DNA of 64,000 nucleotides from Providencia rettgeri (GTDB lineage: Bacteria; Pseudomonadota; Gammaproteobacteria; Enterobacterales; Enterobacteriaceae), in NCBI GenBank assembly GCA_900455085.1, contig UGTZ01000001.1:2262501-2326500 (forward strand), given 5' to 3'. Position 1 is the first letter of the stretch; each line of letters opens with the position of its first letter. The notes under the pieces are model-generated. The model was given only the letters and a program-made list of their open reading frames with translations, made no database searches and was not told the DNA's origin. Below are positions 56,415-64,000 of this stretch, one piece after another. The translations under genes were made by a program, and so were the position numbers.

Positions 56415-56783
56415 GTGAATGCACCGACACTCATTGCTCCAAAAGGGCATTATTCACACTGTGTTACTGCTAATGGATTGGTTTTTATCTCAGGGCAATT
56501 ACCCGTTGATAAGTTAGGCAATGCGATGACTGACGTAGCATTCCAAGAGCAAGCCACGCTTGTGCTTGCTAATTTACAAGCATGCTTAGATGCTGTTAAT
56601 TGTAGCAAAGCGCATTTGGTTCAAGTTCGAGTTTATATAACAGATATGGAAAATTGGCCGTTATTCAACCAAATTTATGCTAGTTGGATAGGCGATCACC
56701 GCCCAGCTCGTGCTGTCGCAGGCGTTGCTGAACTTCATTTTGGTGCAGCATTAGAAATTGAAGCGGTTGCGATATCTGCTTAA
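56415..56783 (+). CDS. RidA-family enamine/imine deaminase
   Basis: Hydrolyses reactive 2-aminoacrylate-type enamines released by PLP dehydratases. 122 residues, LIAPKGHYSHCVTANGLVFI then SGQLPVD and the family motif RAVAGVAELHFGAALEIEAV, which includes the catalytic arginine. The start codon is GTG 56415 (VNAPTLIAPKGHYSH) because the nearby ATG (56411) is out of frame; no Shine-Dalgarno is evident. It pairs logically with the dehydratase 27 bp downstream. Confidence 0.85.
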   Translation: MNAPTLIAPKGHYSHCVTANGLVFISGQLPVDKLGNAMTDVAFQEQATLVLANLQACLDAVNCSKAHLVQVRVYITDMENWPLFNQIYASWIGDHRPARAVAGVAELHFGAALEIEAVAISA

Positions 56784-56810
56784 TTACTTATTATTCATTG
56801 GGGTTATATT

Positions 56811-57776
56811 ATGTCAGAATTAATATTACCGACTTATCAAGATGTAGAAGCAGCAGCACAACGTATTGCGGGTTTTGCACATAAAACCCCTGTTCTCACA
56901 TCAACAACCGCAAATAAAGAATTTGGGGGCGAACTGTTTTTTAAATGTGAAAACTTTCAGCGTATGGGGGCGTTTAAATTCCGAGGAGCCTTTAATGCGT
57001 TGAGTTTGTTAAGCTCCCAGCAGAAAAAAGCGGGCGTTATTGCATTTTCTTCCGGTAACCATGCGCAAGGTATCGCTTTAGCGGCGCAACTTTTGCACAT
57101 TCCAGCCACCATTCTTATGCCTGATGACGCACCTGCGGTGAAAGTAGCTGCGACACAAGGTTACGGTGCCACTGTTATTCGCTTTGATCGCTATAAAGAA
57201 GACAGAGAAGTACTTTGCCAACAACTCGCTGCTCAACAAGGGTTAACGATTATTCCTCCTTATGACCACCCTGATATCATCGCTGGCCAAGGTACCGCAG
57301 CCAAAGAACTGATTGAAGAAGTGGGTGAATTGGATGCCCTATTTGTTTGCTTAGGTGGTGGAGGCCTACTTTCAGGGTGTGCCATTGCCACCAGAAAATT
57401 ATCACCTAACTGCCAAATTTATGGGGTTGAGCCTTTAGCCGGCAATGATGCGCAACAATCATTTCATCGAGGGGAAATTGTGCACATTGATACGCCAAAA
57501 ACTATCGCAGATGGTGCGCAAACCCAACATCTAGGTAACTACACCTTTGCTGTTATCAAAAACAAGGTTGATGATATTTTCACTGTAACCGACGAGCAAC
57601 TTATTGATCGCATGAAATTTTATGCTGAACGCATGAAAATTATCGTTGAGCCGACAGGTTGCTTATCCTATGCTGCTGCCCTTGCCCACAAAGAACAGTT
57701 CCAAGGTAAGCGCGTGGGGATCATTGTCAGCGGTGGTAATGTTGATATTCAGCACTTTGCACAATTAGTTTTATAA
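56811..57776 (+). CDS. PLP-dependent serine/threonine dehydratase family (hydroxyaspartate ammonia-lyase-like)
   Basis: Fold-type II PLP enzyme of 321 residues: Schiff-base lysine in FQRMGAFKFRGA, SSGNHAQGIALAA phosphate/cofactor loop, glycine loop CLGGGGLLSG and C-terminal VSGGNVD. It resembles threo-3-hydroxyaspartate ammonia-lyases and TdcB-like catabolic dehydratases without the regulatory ACT domain of IlvA. The exact substrate is uncertain. Its enamine product would be handled by the RidA protein upstream. Confidence 0.85.
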   Translation: MSELILPTYQDVEAAAQRIAGFAHKTPVLTSTTANKEFGGELFFKCENFQRMGAFKFRGAFNALSLLSSQQKKAGVIAFSSGNHAQGIALAAQLLHIPATILMPDDAPAVKVAATQGYGATVIRFDRYKEDREVLCQQLAAQQGLTIIPPYDHPDIIAGQGTAAKELIEEVGELDALFVCLGGGGLLSGCAIATRKLSPNCQIYGVEPLAGNDAQQSFHRGEIVHIDTPKTIADGAQTQHLGNYTFAVIKNKVDDIFTVTDEQLIDRMKFYAERMKIIVEPTGCLSYAAALAHKEQFQGKRVGIIVSGGNVDIQHFAQLVL

Positions 57777-57802
57777 GTAATTAGTTTCATAATGAACACC
57801 GC

Positions 57803-57867
57803 CCTTCATCTATTAGCAATACTAAAAATAGGTTAAAATTAGGGATTAGCAATTGATGGATGAAGGG
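57803..57867 (+). promoter_or_regulatory. Inverted repeat that could hide the regulator's ribosome-binding site
   Basis: CCCTTCATC (57803-57811) is exactly complementary to GATGAAGGG (57859-57867), and the right arm contains the GAAGGG Shine-Dalgarno of the YheO-like gene. If paired in RNA, translation of the regulator would be limited. The 47-nt loop makes this tentative. Confidence 0.4.
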
Positions 57868-57874
57868 AAACAGC

Positions 57875-58504
57875 ATGTCAGGTCAAAAAGATAATTCAAT
57901 ACTGGCTCAAGTTGAAATTATTGCGAAAGGTCTTAGCGAAACATTTGCCCCTTTTTGTGAAGTGGTGGTACACGACCTTAAAAATCCGGAACACTCCATC
58001 CTTTCTATTCATAATAACTTATCTGGTCGCCAAGTTGGTGAACCTACTACCGAACTCGGCCATGCAAGAATTGAATCTGCAGATTTTCCGAATATTATTG
58101 CTAATTATGCCAACCAGTTTTCTGATGGGCGCCCAGTAAAAAGTACTTCGATTGGTATTAAAGATGAGTCAGGGCAATACATTGCCGCATTGTGCTTAAA
58201 TCTGGATATGACATTATTTAGAAGTATGCAAAGTATGTTATCGCAATTTATTGACGTAGGTAATAGCCCAATAAAAGAGCATATTGAGCCTAATGGTGCA
58301 GAAGCCATTCGCATGCGTATTGACCAATATGCTGCCACCTTAGCTGCGACACCACGCACATTGAAAATAGACGAAAGAAAAAACTTAATTGAAGTGTTAC
58401 GCAATGAAGGCCTGTTAGATATCAAAAAATCTATGGAAACAGTGGCTCAGCACTTAGGAATATCAAGAGCCTCGGTTTATTTGTATGCAAAAAAAGAAAG
58501 TTAA
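57875..58504 (+). CDS. YheO-like PAS/HTH transcriptional regulator
   Basis: DNA-binding regulator with an N-terminal YheO PAS-like domain (FCEVVVHDLKNPEHSILSIH, GIKDESGQYIAALCLNLDM) and a C-terminal HTH (VAQHLGISRASVYLYAKKES). Start at ATG 57875 (MSGQKDNSILAQVE) behind GAAGGG; an ATG five codons upstream is less well placed. Probably controls the RidA/dehydratase genes in front of it. Its end overlaps the convergent phosphoesterase gene by four bases. Confidence 0.85.
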   Translation: MSGQKDNSILAQVEIIAKGLSETFAPFCEVVVHDLKNPEHSILSIHNNLSGRQVGEPTTELGHARIESADFPNIIANYANQFSDGRPVKSTSIGIKDESGQYIAALCLNLDMTLFRSMQSMLSQFIDVGNSPIKEHIEPNGAEAIRMRIDQYAATLAATPRTLKIDERKNLIEVLRNEGLLDIKKSMETVAQHLGISRASVYLYAKKES

Positions 58505-59037
58505 CGATTGGCCTTTTTTAATATCTGTTTAATGCTGATGGGGAAAAAATCATTTACATCCACACCGACATTAATCGCTCGGGGCCCTAACACCGCTAAG
58601 CGCTTAAACTGCTCTGGGTCTTTCCCTGAATTATGAACATGACCATATAAATGAATCGCATCACGAAAGAAGCCTTGCCATTCTAATATTGGGTAATGGA
58701 ATAACACTAATTTTTGTTTTTGATATTCCAACTCATAATAGCTTTTAACCCATTCAAACAACGATTGGTCGAATTCGGGGTCGTCTAAAAACTTATCATG
58801 ATTGCCACGAATCAAATATTTTTTCCCTGCTAAGCGACGTAATATTTTATTCGCATCCGCGCCATTCCCCTTGTATAAAAAATCACCGAGTATGTAAATC
58901 TCATCATGCTCAGTAACATACGCATTCCAGTTATGAATCAACGTATCATTCATGTGACTGGTACTCTTGAACGGTCGGTCACATAAGTTAATAATATTTG
59001 AATGGCAAAAATGGGTATCTGAAATAAAGTAAATCAT
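58501..59037 (-). CDS. Calcineurin-like metallophosphoesterase
   Basis: 178 residues with the full metal signature: SDTHFCHSNI, ILGDFLYKG, IRGNHDKF, LFHYPILEW and YGHVHNSG. These bind two metal ions in small phosphodiesterases of the YfcE/phage-like type. Substrate unknown. Single gene, tail-to-tail with the YheO-like regulator. Confidence 0.88.
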   Translation of the reverse strand: MIYFISDTHFCHSNIINLCDRPFKSTSHMNDTLIHNWNAYVTEHDEIYILGDFLYKGNGADANKILRRLAGKKYLIRGNHDKFLDDPEFDQSLFEWVKSYYELEYQKQKLVLFHYPILEWQGFFRDAIHLYGHVHNSGKDPEQFKRLAVLGPRAINVGVDVNDFFPISIKQILKKANR

Positions 59038-59164
59038 ATAAAACCTAAAAATATATTAATAATAATTCTATTCAAGCAAACAATTTGCTTACTATTTATC
59101 ATATCTCAATGATTTTTAATTGCTCTACGGAATTGACTGAAAACAGACTTATTTAACGTAATAA

Positions 59165-60088
59165 TCATTCCCAAATCGCCCTTCCTTGCCAATACTCATC
59201 AATTAGCGCTAAAAACTCACGAACTTTAGGGGGTAAATAACGTTTTGTCGGGTATAGCGCACAAATAGGTGACTCAGGGAGAGAAAACTCGGTTAGCACT
59301 GGCACTAATCGGCCTTTTTTGATTTCCTCACTCACTAAAAATGCACCTAACTGGCACACTCCCTGTCCTTCTATAGCTGCGGCGAGAATAGCCTCGGTGT
59401 CATTTAATACTAAACGCCCTTGAGCTGGATAATTTTGCAAATGCCCATTAATTTTAAACTTCCATGACACATTATACCCTCGGTGCCTAAACACCAGCAT
59501 ACTGTGATATTGTAATGCTTGTGGGTTTACTGGCACACCTCGTTGCTGGAGATATTCAGGGGATGCACACGTGATTAACCGATGTGGGGCTAAGACTTTA
59601 CGGACTAAACGGTTATCATCCATTCCGCCAATACGGATCGCAATATCAAAACCATCGCGCACAATATTACAATAGTCATCATTAAAATCTACATCCACCT
59701 CAACCTGTTCCCATTGTGCTAGATAACGTTGAGCAAGAGGTAAAATGAAACGTTTTCCAAATACCACAGGTACCGTTATCCTTAATAACCCTTTTGGTTG
59801 TTGCTGGCCTTGGCTTAATGTATTTTCAACTTTTTCAATCTCTTGTAATATGTTAATGGCAGATTCATACACCACTTGACCTTCATCACTTAAATGAATA
59901 CTTCGTGTCGTTCGATGTAATAAGCGAGTTTGTAGACGATGTTCTAGTCGTCCAATACATTTCCCAATCGCTGAACGTGATAGCGCTAGCCGTTCGGCCG
60001 ATTTCGTGAAACTCAGTGTTTCAACAACATCCACAAAGACTTTTAAATCAAGTAGGTTATCCATCACTAGAGACGCTGGATTAGACAC
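59165..60088 (-). CDS. LysR-family transcriptional regulator
   Basis: 307-residue regulator, probably of the divergent MFS gene. Start GTG 60088 is preceded by GGGGAT; ATG 60064 (MDNLLDLKVFVDVVETLSF) matches the usual family N-terminus and is the alternative. Winged HTH TKSAERLALSRSAIGKCIGR; the effector domain belongs to the CrgA-like group. Confidence 0.88.
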   Translation of the reverse strand: MSNPASLVMDNLLDLKVFVDVVETLSFTKSAERLALSRSAIGKCIGRLEHRLQTRLLHRTTRSIHLSDEGQVVYESAINILQEIEKVENTLSQGQQQPKGLLRITVPVVFGKRFILPLAQRYLAQWEQVEVDVDFNDDYCNIVRDGFDIAIRIGGMDDNRLVRKVLAPHRLITCASPEYLQQRGVPVNPQALQYHSMLVFRHRGYNVSWKFKINGHLQNYPAQGRLVLNDTEAILAAAIEGQGVCQLGAFLVSEEIKKGRLVPVLTEFSLPESPICALYPTKRYLPPKVREFLALIDEYWQGRAIWE

Positions 60089-60182
60089 GTTTTATCCCCA
60101 ATATTGTCACATTTGATATATTTATCTCCTATCATGTCCCCTATATGCTATTTCAACAAGTTTATTTTTAGTTAGGTAGATT

Positions 60183-61367
60183 ATGTCTTCACAGTGCATT
60201 AAACATTCAAATAGCATCAGTACGCTTCATTCATGGGGGGCAATACTGACTTTAACCCTCGCCACATTTATCGTTGTGACCACCGAAATGTTACCCGTCG
60301 GTCTATTAACTCCTATCGCCAATCAATTTTCTATTTCTATCGGTTTGAGCGGGTTACTTATGACTTTGCCCGCTGTTGTGGCCGCAATTTGCTCACCATT
60401 GGTAATTTTATTTACCGAACAAATTGATCGTAAAAAATTGCTGATTTTTGGTGCGCTGCTGCTCGTTGTATGTAACTTGCTTGCGGCAATCACGTCTCAT
60501 TTTACATTGCTATTAATTAGCCGCTTATTTATTGGTTTATGTATTGGCATTATATGGGCGATCGCGGGTTGAATAGCGCCGCGTTTAGTGGCAGCAGCGC
60601 ATGTTAATTTAGCAACATCAATGATTTTTGGTGGAGTGGCTGCTGCCTCGGTAGTGGGGATTCCATTAGGCGTTTTTATGGGTGAATGGTGGGATTGGCA
60701 CAGCGCATTTTTCTTAATGAGCGCCTTATCATGTATTTTATTATTGTTAATGGTAGCACTGTTACCCTCTTTACCGACGGTCACACCACCTTCTACTAAC
60801 ACTTTTATTGCACAATTAAAACGCCCAACAATATTACTTGGGTTAGCCATTACCTTACTCTTGGTATCAGGGCATTTTATGGTGTTTACCTATATTAGAC
60901 CGCTATTAGTCGCTAATATTCATGCAACAGGTGAACAACTTAGCATTATGCTATTTTTTTATGGTATCGCGGGCATTTTGGGGAATTTTATCTTTGGCTT
61001 AACGGCGGGGAAAAAGCTTAATTTATCCTTGTTTATCATTATAACAATCATTATTGCTTGCTTATTTTTTCTTGTTATTTTACCTCTGACAACATTAATT
61101 GGCGGCCTAACTCTTATCGCTTGGGGAATGGCTTATGGTGGTGTCTCCGTCACATTGATGACGTGGATGATTACGCACAGTCTTCAACATATTGAAATTA
61201 CGGGTTCTCTGTATATTGCTTTTTTTAATGCGGGTATTGCTTTGGGTTCTGCTTTAGGCAGCATGGTTGTCTTCTTATATGGGTTATCTACTAACCTCAT
61301 CATCGCAATTTTATTACTCACAACAGCGTTGCTGGCACTCGCTATTTATCAATTTAAAACACATTAA
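60183..61367 (+). pseudogene. MFS transporter with an in-frame TGA
   Basis: Twelve-segment MFS efflux protein of the AraJ/SotB-like group, 394 codons. Opening STLHSWGAILTLTLATFIV and TTEMLPVGLLTPIANQF are typical. At IIWAIAG a TGA (60570-60572) interrupts the frame; the same frame continues IAPRLVAAAHVNLATSMIFG and the remaining eight segments. Family members have G or another small residue there, so GGA, CGA or TGG may be ancestral. No frameshift is involved. Divergent from the LysR gene; substrate unknown. Confidence 0.8.
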
Positions 61368-61509
61368 TCTGACATTCTTCATCAATAAAATGATTACCAT
61401 GATAAACTTCGTTTATACCATAGGTAATCATTGCCATTTTTTATGGCTCGTAATTGCAACGAAACTACGGCATATAAATAGCACTATTAATGAAAATACC
61501 GGAAGAAAA

Positions 61510-62388
61510 ATGACCAAAACCAATTCAGTTCCACTTTTTTATGATTCATTTGGTACACCAGATAACCCTACTATAGTCCTCATTCCTGGCTTAGGTGGCC
61601 ATAACATTAGTTGGACGTCAGACTTTTGTCAGGAAATTGCAGATGCCGGTTTTTACCTGTTACGTATAGATAATCGAGATGCGGGTTTATCTCATCATAT
61701 CAATGAGTTCCCACCTATTGATTTAGGGGTATTGATTGAAAAAATGCAACAAGGTGAGCATTTCGCTGTGCCTTATACTTTATTCGATATGGCTGAAGAT
61801 ATTATCCAGCTCTTAGATACGTTATCTATTGATAAAGCCCACTTTATCGGTCGTTCCATGGGAGGGATGATTGCCCAAATAGTGGCGGCAAAATTTCCTG
61901 AACGTACATTATCTCTTTGTGCAATCATGTCATCGACCGGGAACCCGACTCTGCCACAAAGTGCTCCCGATGTTATGCAAATGCTAATGAGCCCAAGTGC
62001 TAACCCAAAAGAAGATTTAGAAGGATATTTGTCAGGACAACTCGCATTTTATCGTCGGATCAGCTCAACATTCGGCCCATTTGATGAAAATTATTACCGT
62101 GAATATATACTGCAATCGCTCGCACGCAACCATTCACCAGAAGGCACTAAACGCCAAATTGTGGCTGTTGCCGTCACCGGAGATTTGCGTTCTTATATAC
62201 AGCACATTAATGTACCTACATTAGTTATTCATGGCTCTATCGACCCGCTCTTCCCATTAGCCGCAGGACAAGATATTGCTAACAATATTCCTAATGCAAA
62301 ATTGGAAGTTATTGAAGGTATGGGGCATGAAACACCACCCATGATTAATCCACAAATCGCTAACCTGATAATTAATCATTTAAATTAA
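61510..62388 (+). CDS. Alpha/beta hydrolase
   Basis: 292 residues from ATG 61510 (MTKTNSVPLFYDSFGTPDNP), with GGAAG just upstream; an open upstream extension is not conserved. Catalytic triad: nucleophile serine in GRSMGGMIAQ, aspartate in GSIDPLFP, histidine in GMGHETPP, plus the oxyanion IPGLGGHNISW. Resembles carboxylesterases and aclacinomycin-methylesterase-like enzymes. Substrate unknown. Same strand as the MFS gene, 142 bp away. Confidence 0.88.
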   Translation: MTKTNSVPLFYDSFGTPDNPTIVLIPGLGGHNISWTSDFCQEIADAGFYLLRIDNRDAGLSHHINEFPPIDLGVLIEKMQQGEHFAVPYTLFDMAEDIIQLLDTLSIDKAHFIGRSMGGMIAQIVAAKFPERTLSLCAIMSSTGNPTLPQSAPDVMQMLMSPSANPKEDLEGYLSGQLAFYRRISSTFGPFDENYYREYILQSLARNHSPEGTKRQIVAVAVTGDLRSYIQHINVPTLVIHGSIDPLFPLAAGQDIANNIPNAKLEVIEGMGHETPPMINPQIANLIINHLN

Positions 62389-62431
62389 TAAATTCGCGTA
62401 CTAAGGCTCTGAAAATGGGCCTTAGTTACCA

Positions 62432-63316
62432 TTATAACCACCCTTGTTTCTTATGCTGCGCACAAATTGGGCAAATATGAGTGTCTTTTTCCCAAGAAGA
62501 AAATGGTAAGTGGCAAGTATGGCACTGCGCATCATAATAATGGAAAATTTTTGGCACGTTATTTTTGGCTGTATATGTTTGTACATGAATGGATTTAGGG
62601 AAACAAACGACTTGGCAGCTCATGCAACCTGTACAGCGTTTTTCATCAATCAAAAATTGGTTATTCTCAATTTCAATCGCATGCTCATCACACATTTTGG
62701 CACAAGCACCGCACAGAATGCATTTTTCCGTATCTAACTCAACCTTAAACCAACTATCTTCAGGGTAAAGTTGTTTTCTCGCATTTAACCCAGTTTTCAC
62801 CTGTCCCTTATCCAAAGGCTTCGAATCCAATTTTTGACGAAATAGCATCATCCGACGGCCACTATCGACTTGTTCCGGCTGAACAATTCGCAATTGCCAA
62901 ACAGGTTCTTGTAACGTTTTGAGTTTTAAATTTAATGCTGCAATCGTTGGCAACCACTTATCAACCCATGGTTCAGCAATTTGCATCCCACGAATACCAT
63001 ATTGCCGGTGCCAAACAATCAGTTCGTCCGCATTCGCAATGGGTTCGTCATGGTTTACTATCAAAAGCTCCCCTTGATAACTACGTTCATGGGGTTTGAT
63101 ATTTTCAATAGCATCGACAGGACAAGCAAATAAACAATTACCACATTGAAAACACAATTCATTATTAATTTCTGCATTCATATGGCTAAACGATACCGCA
63201 CCCACTGGACAACTCGTGGCACAATTATCACAGATGCTATTTTTCAGGCGTTTTCTTACGCACTGACCGTTAATTATGGGTTCAGGAGGCAGCTCTAAAC
63301 TAATAAAACGTCTCAT
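62432..63316 (-). CDS. Poly-ferredoxin-like 4Fe-4S protein with C-terminal zinc knuckle
   Basis: 294-residue cytosolic protein with four cysteine motifs: CDNCATSCP, CFQCGNCLFACPVDAI, CILCGACAKMCDEHAI and CTGCMSCQVVCFPKSI. It ends with two further CxxC pairs (CHTC ... CPIC) that probably bind zinc. No catalytic domain lies between them; the middle section (IVWHRQYGIRGMQIAEPW) is unassigned. It may shuttle electrons for an unidentified oxidoreductase; no partner is adjacent. Single gene. Confidence 0.75.
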   Translation of the reverse strand: MRRFISLELPPEPIINGQCVRKRLKNSICDNCATSCPVGAVSFSHMNAEINNELCFQCGNCLFACPVDAIENIKPHERSYQGELLIVNHDEPIANADELIVWHRQYGIRGMQIAEPWVDKWLPTIAALNLKLKTLQEPVWQLRIVQPEQVDSGRRMMLFRQKLDSKPLDKGQVKTGLNARKQLYPEDSWFKVELDTEKCILCGACAKMCDEHAIEIENNQFLIDEKRCTGCMSCQVVCFPKSIHVQTYTAKNNVPKIFHYYDAQCHTCHLPFSSWEKDTHICPICAQHKKQGWL

Positions 63317-63457
63317 TGCTCTACACTCTCCCGTTACAACAAAAATAACTTATTTAAAAATTGTTATATTTAATAGTTAAATTCTAGCATTAATTTTCAC
63401 ACTATTTTAGTACAACACTCTGTAGATAAAGATGATTTGGGCTAAATAATTACTTAA

Positions 63458-63496
63458 AAACCACAAAAATCTCTGTATTTTGGAGCCTTGTGGTTT
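63458..63496 (-). terminator. Probable terminator after the RTX gene
   Basis: AAACCACAA / TTGTGGTTT arms (63458-63466, 63488-63496) with a 21-nt loop; a T run follows on the minus strand. It lies 12 bp past the stop codon. Confidence 0.55.
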
Positions 63497-63507
63497 ACGC
63501 CTCCTTT

Positions 63508-64000
63508 CTAACTCGCTTTTTTCATATAATTATCAACAAGGTTGGTGGGCTCCCAATTCTTCTGTAAATATTCAATATCCTGAATACCAATACAGTTTTC
63601 TTCGTCTTGTAGGCGTAGTATCGCTAACGTCTCCACTAAATGATTCAATTTTTGTTGGGTGGAATGCTCATTTTGCCCCTCTAAAGACTGCACATGAACT
63701 ACAGTGGGAGCTATCGTATTCGGATACTGAAATATTTTCACACTACGTCCCTGATCTGAAGTATAAGTATATCGAGTTGCATTACTTCGGTGGTCAGGTT
63801 CCTCTCGAATAACGTCCTTATTAAAATTAATGAGGTAAATCGTGTTTTCACCGCCAAGGCTATACAACGAATTCCAGCCTACAATTTCGCCATTGATAAT
63901 AAAACTATTTTTTCCGCTAGCATCTGTTAACAACCCATTTGAACCATTAGAAATGAAGACATCATTCCCTTCACCACCATATAAATTGGTATCACTTGTT
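63508..64000 (-). CDS. RTX-type secreted protein, C-terminal part (cut by window end)
   Basis: The frame is open to the right edge. The visible 163 residues begin in calcium-binding RTX sequence (LYGGEGNDVFISN, then SLGGENTIYLINFNKD) and end in a non-repetitive tail with EWPT-like WEPTNLVDNYMKKAS. GGxGxD nonapeptide repeats and a C-terminal secretion region are typical of type I secreted toxins, adhesins and proteases. The N-terminal domain that would define its activity is outside the window. Confidence 0.75.
   Translation of the reverse strand, partial: TSDTNLYGGEGNDVFISNGSNGLLTDASGKNSFIINGEIVGWNSLYSLGGENTIYLINFNKDVIREEPDHRSNATRYTYTSDQGRSVKIFQYPNTIAPTVVHVQSLEGQNEHSTQQKLNHLVETLAILRLQDEENCIGIQDIEYLQKNWEPTNLVDNYMKKAS

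Noticed and set aside
60570..60572. TGA in the MFS gene as a selenocysteine codon
   Set aside because: The family has no selenoproteins, no SECIS-like hairpin was evident just after the codon, and the presence of mnmH shows only tRNA selenation.
63331..63345. A third Ter site (CGTTACAACAAAAATA)
   Set aside because: It shares only the GTTACAAC core; the flanking bases, including the ATG and the GC(6) side, do not fit.

Overview
The window looks like the replication-terminus region of a low-GC enterobacterium of the Morganellaceae, most likely Providencia. That assignment is an inference from AT-rich composition and from protein sequences that are clearly enterobacterial but well diverged from E. 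coli. The left half follows the E. coli terminus backbone: ribA-pgpB-lapA-lapB-pyrF-yciH-osmB-rnb, then nth-rsxEGDCBA-ydgK, ydgJ, add, ydgA-manA, fumC-tus, ynfM/ynfL, mlc-bioD, ynfD-ynfB-ydfG. Terminus sites can be read directly. Two Tus-binding Ter sites lie at 16860-16875 and 23742-23757, the second touching the tus start codon. A dif recombination site lies at 33829-33856. Both Ter sites face the same way, and their polarity fits trapping a fork that has come through dif from the right. Candidate FtsK-orienting octamers (GGGNAGGG) point toward dif from both sides.

Layout. 1-4.0 kb: riboflavin, phospholipid, LPS-assembly and pyrimidine genes. 4.0-4.7 kb: a RelE/NadS-type toxin-antitoxin pair with a damaged toxin gene. 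4.8-7.9 kb: osmB, RNase II, endonuclease III. 7.9-14.1 kb: the Rsx electron-transport complex, with a large tandem repeat in rsxC. 14.1-24.5 kb: ydgK, an oxidoreductase, a bile-acid-type transporter, add, ydgA, manA, fumC, tus and a secreted AA10 lytic polysaccharide monooxygenase. 24.5-33.5 kb: the ynfM/ynfL efflux pair, Mlc, BioD, small periplasmic proteins, a MuiA-like protein and the ribosomal oxygenase RoxA. 33.5-36.7 kb: dif and an accessory stretch (VF530 protein, HipA-like YjjJ with 12-bp iterated repeats, small proteins, broken yjbD). 36.7-45.3 kb: mnmH and several transporter/regulator pairs, plus threonine aldolase and AlkB.

45.3-56.1 kb is a five-gene same-strand block, DUF4132 - MoxR-type AAA+ ATPase - DUF5682 - VWA protein - SWIM protein, equivalent to E. 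coli yehI/L/M/P/Q. Its function is unknown; its architecture resembles predicted MoxR/VWA chaperone or conflict systems, and it is the best candidate here for an uncharacterised machine. 56.4-58.5 kb holds a RidA / pyridoxal-phosphate dehydratase / YheO-like regulator operon behind a nested palindrome. The right end has a LysR/MFS pair, an alpha/beta hydrolase, a multi-cluster ferredoxin-like protein and the C-terminus of an RTX-type secreted protein cut by the window edge.

Coding sequences are interrupted unusually often. At least ten genes carry one or more single-base frame breaks, nearly all in homopolymer runs (pgpB, relE-like toxin, rsxC, ydgA, tus twice, yjbD, an MFS gene twice, its tetR, yehQ). 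Three more have an in-frame stop (muiA-like, yehI, an MFS gene). The homopolymer pattern in conserved housekeeping genes points to sequencing error for most of the frameshifts; the stops are substitutions and may be genuine. Coordinates below are for the restored genes. No tRNA, rRNA, CRISPR array, insertion sequence or prophage was recognised.
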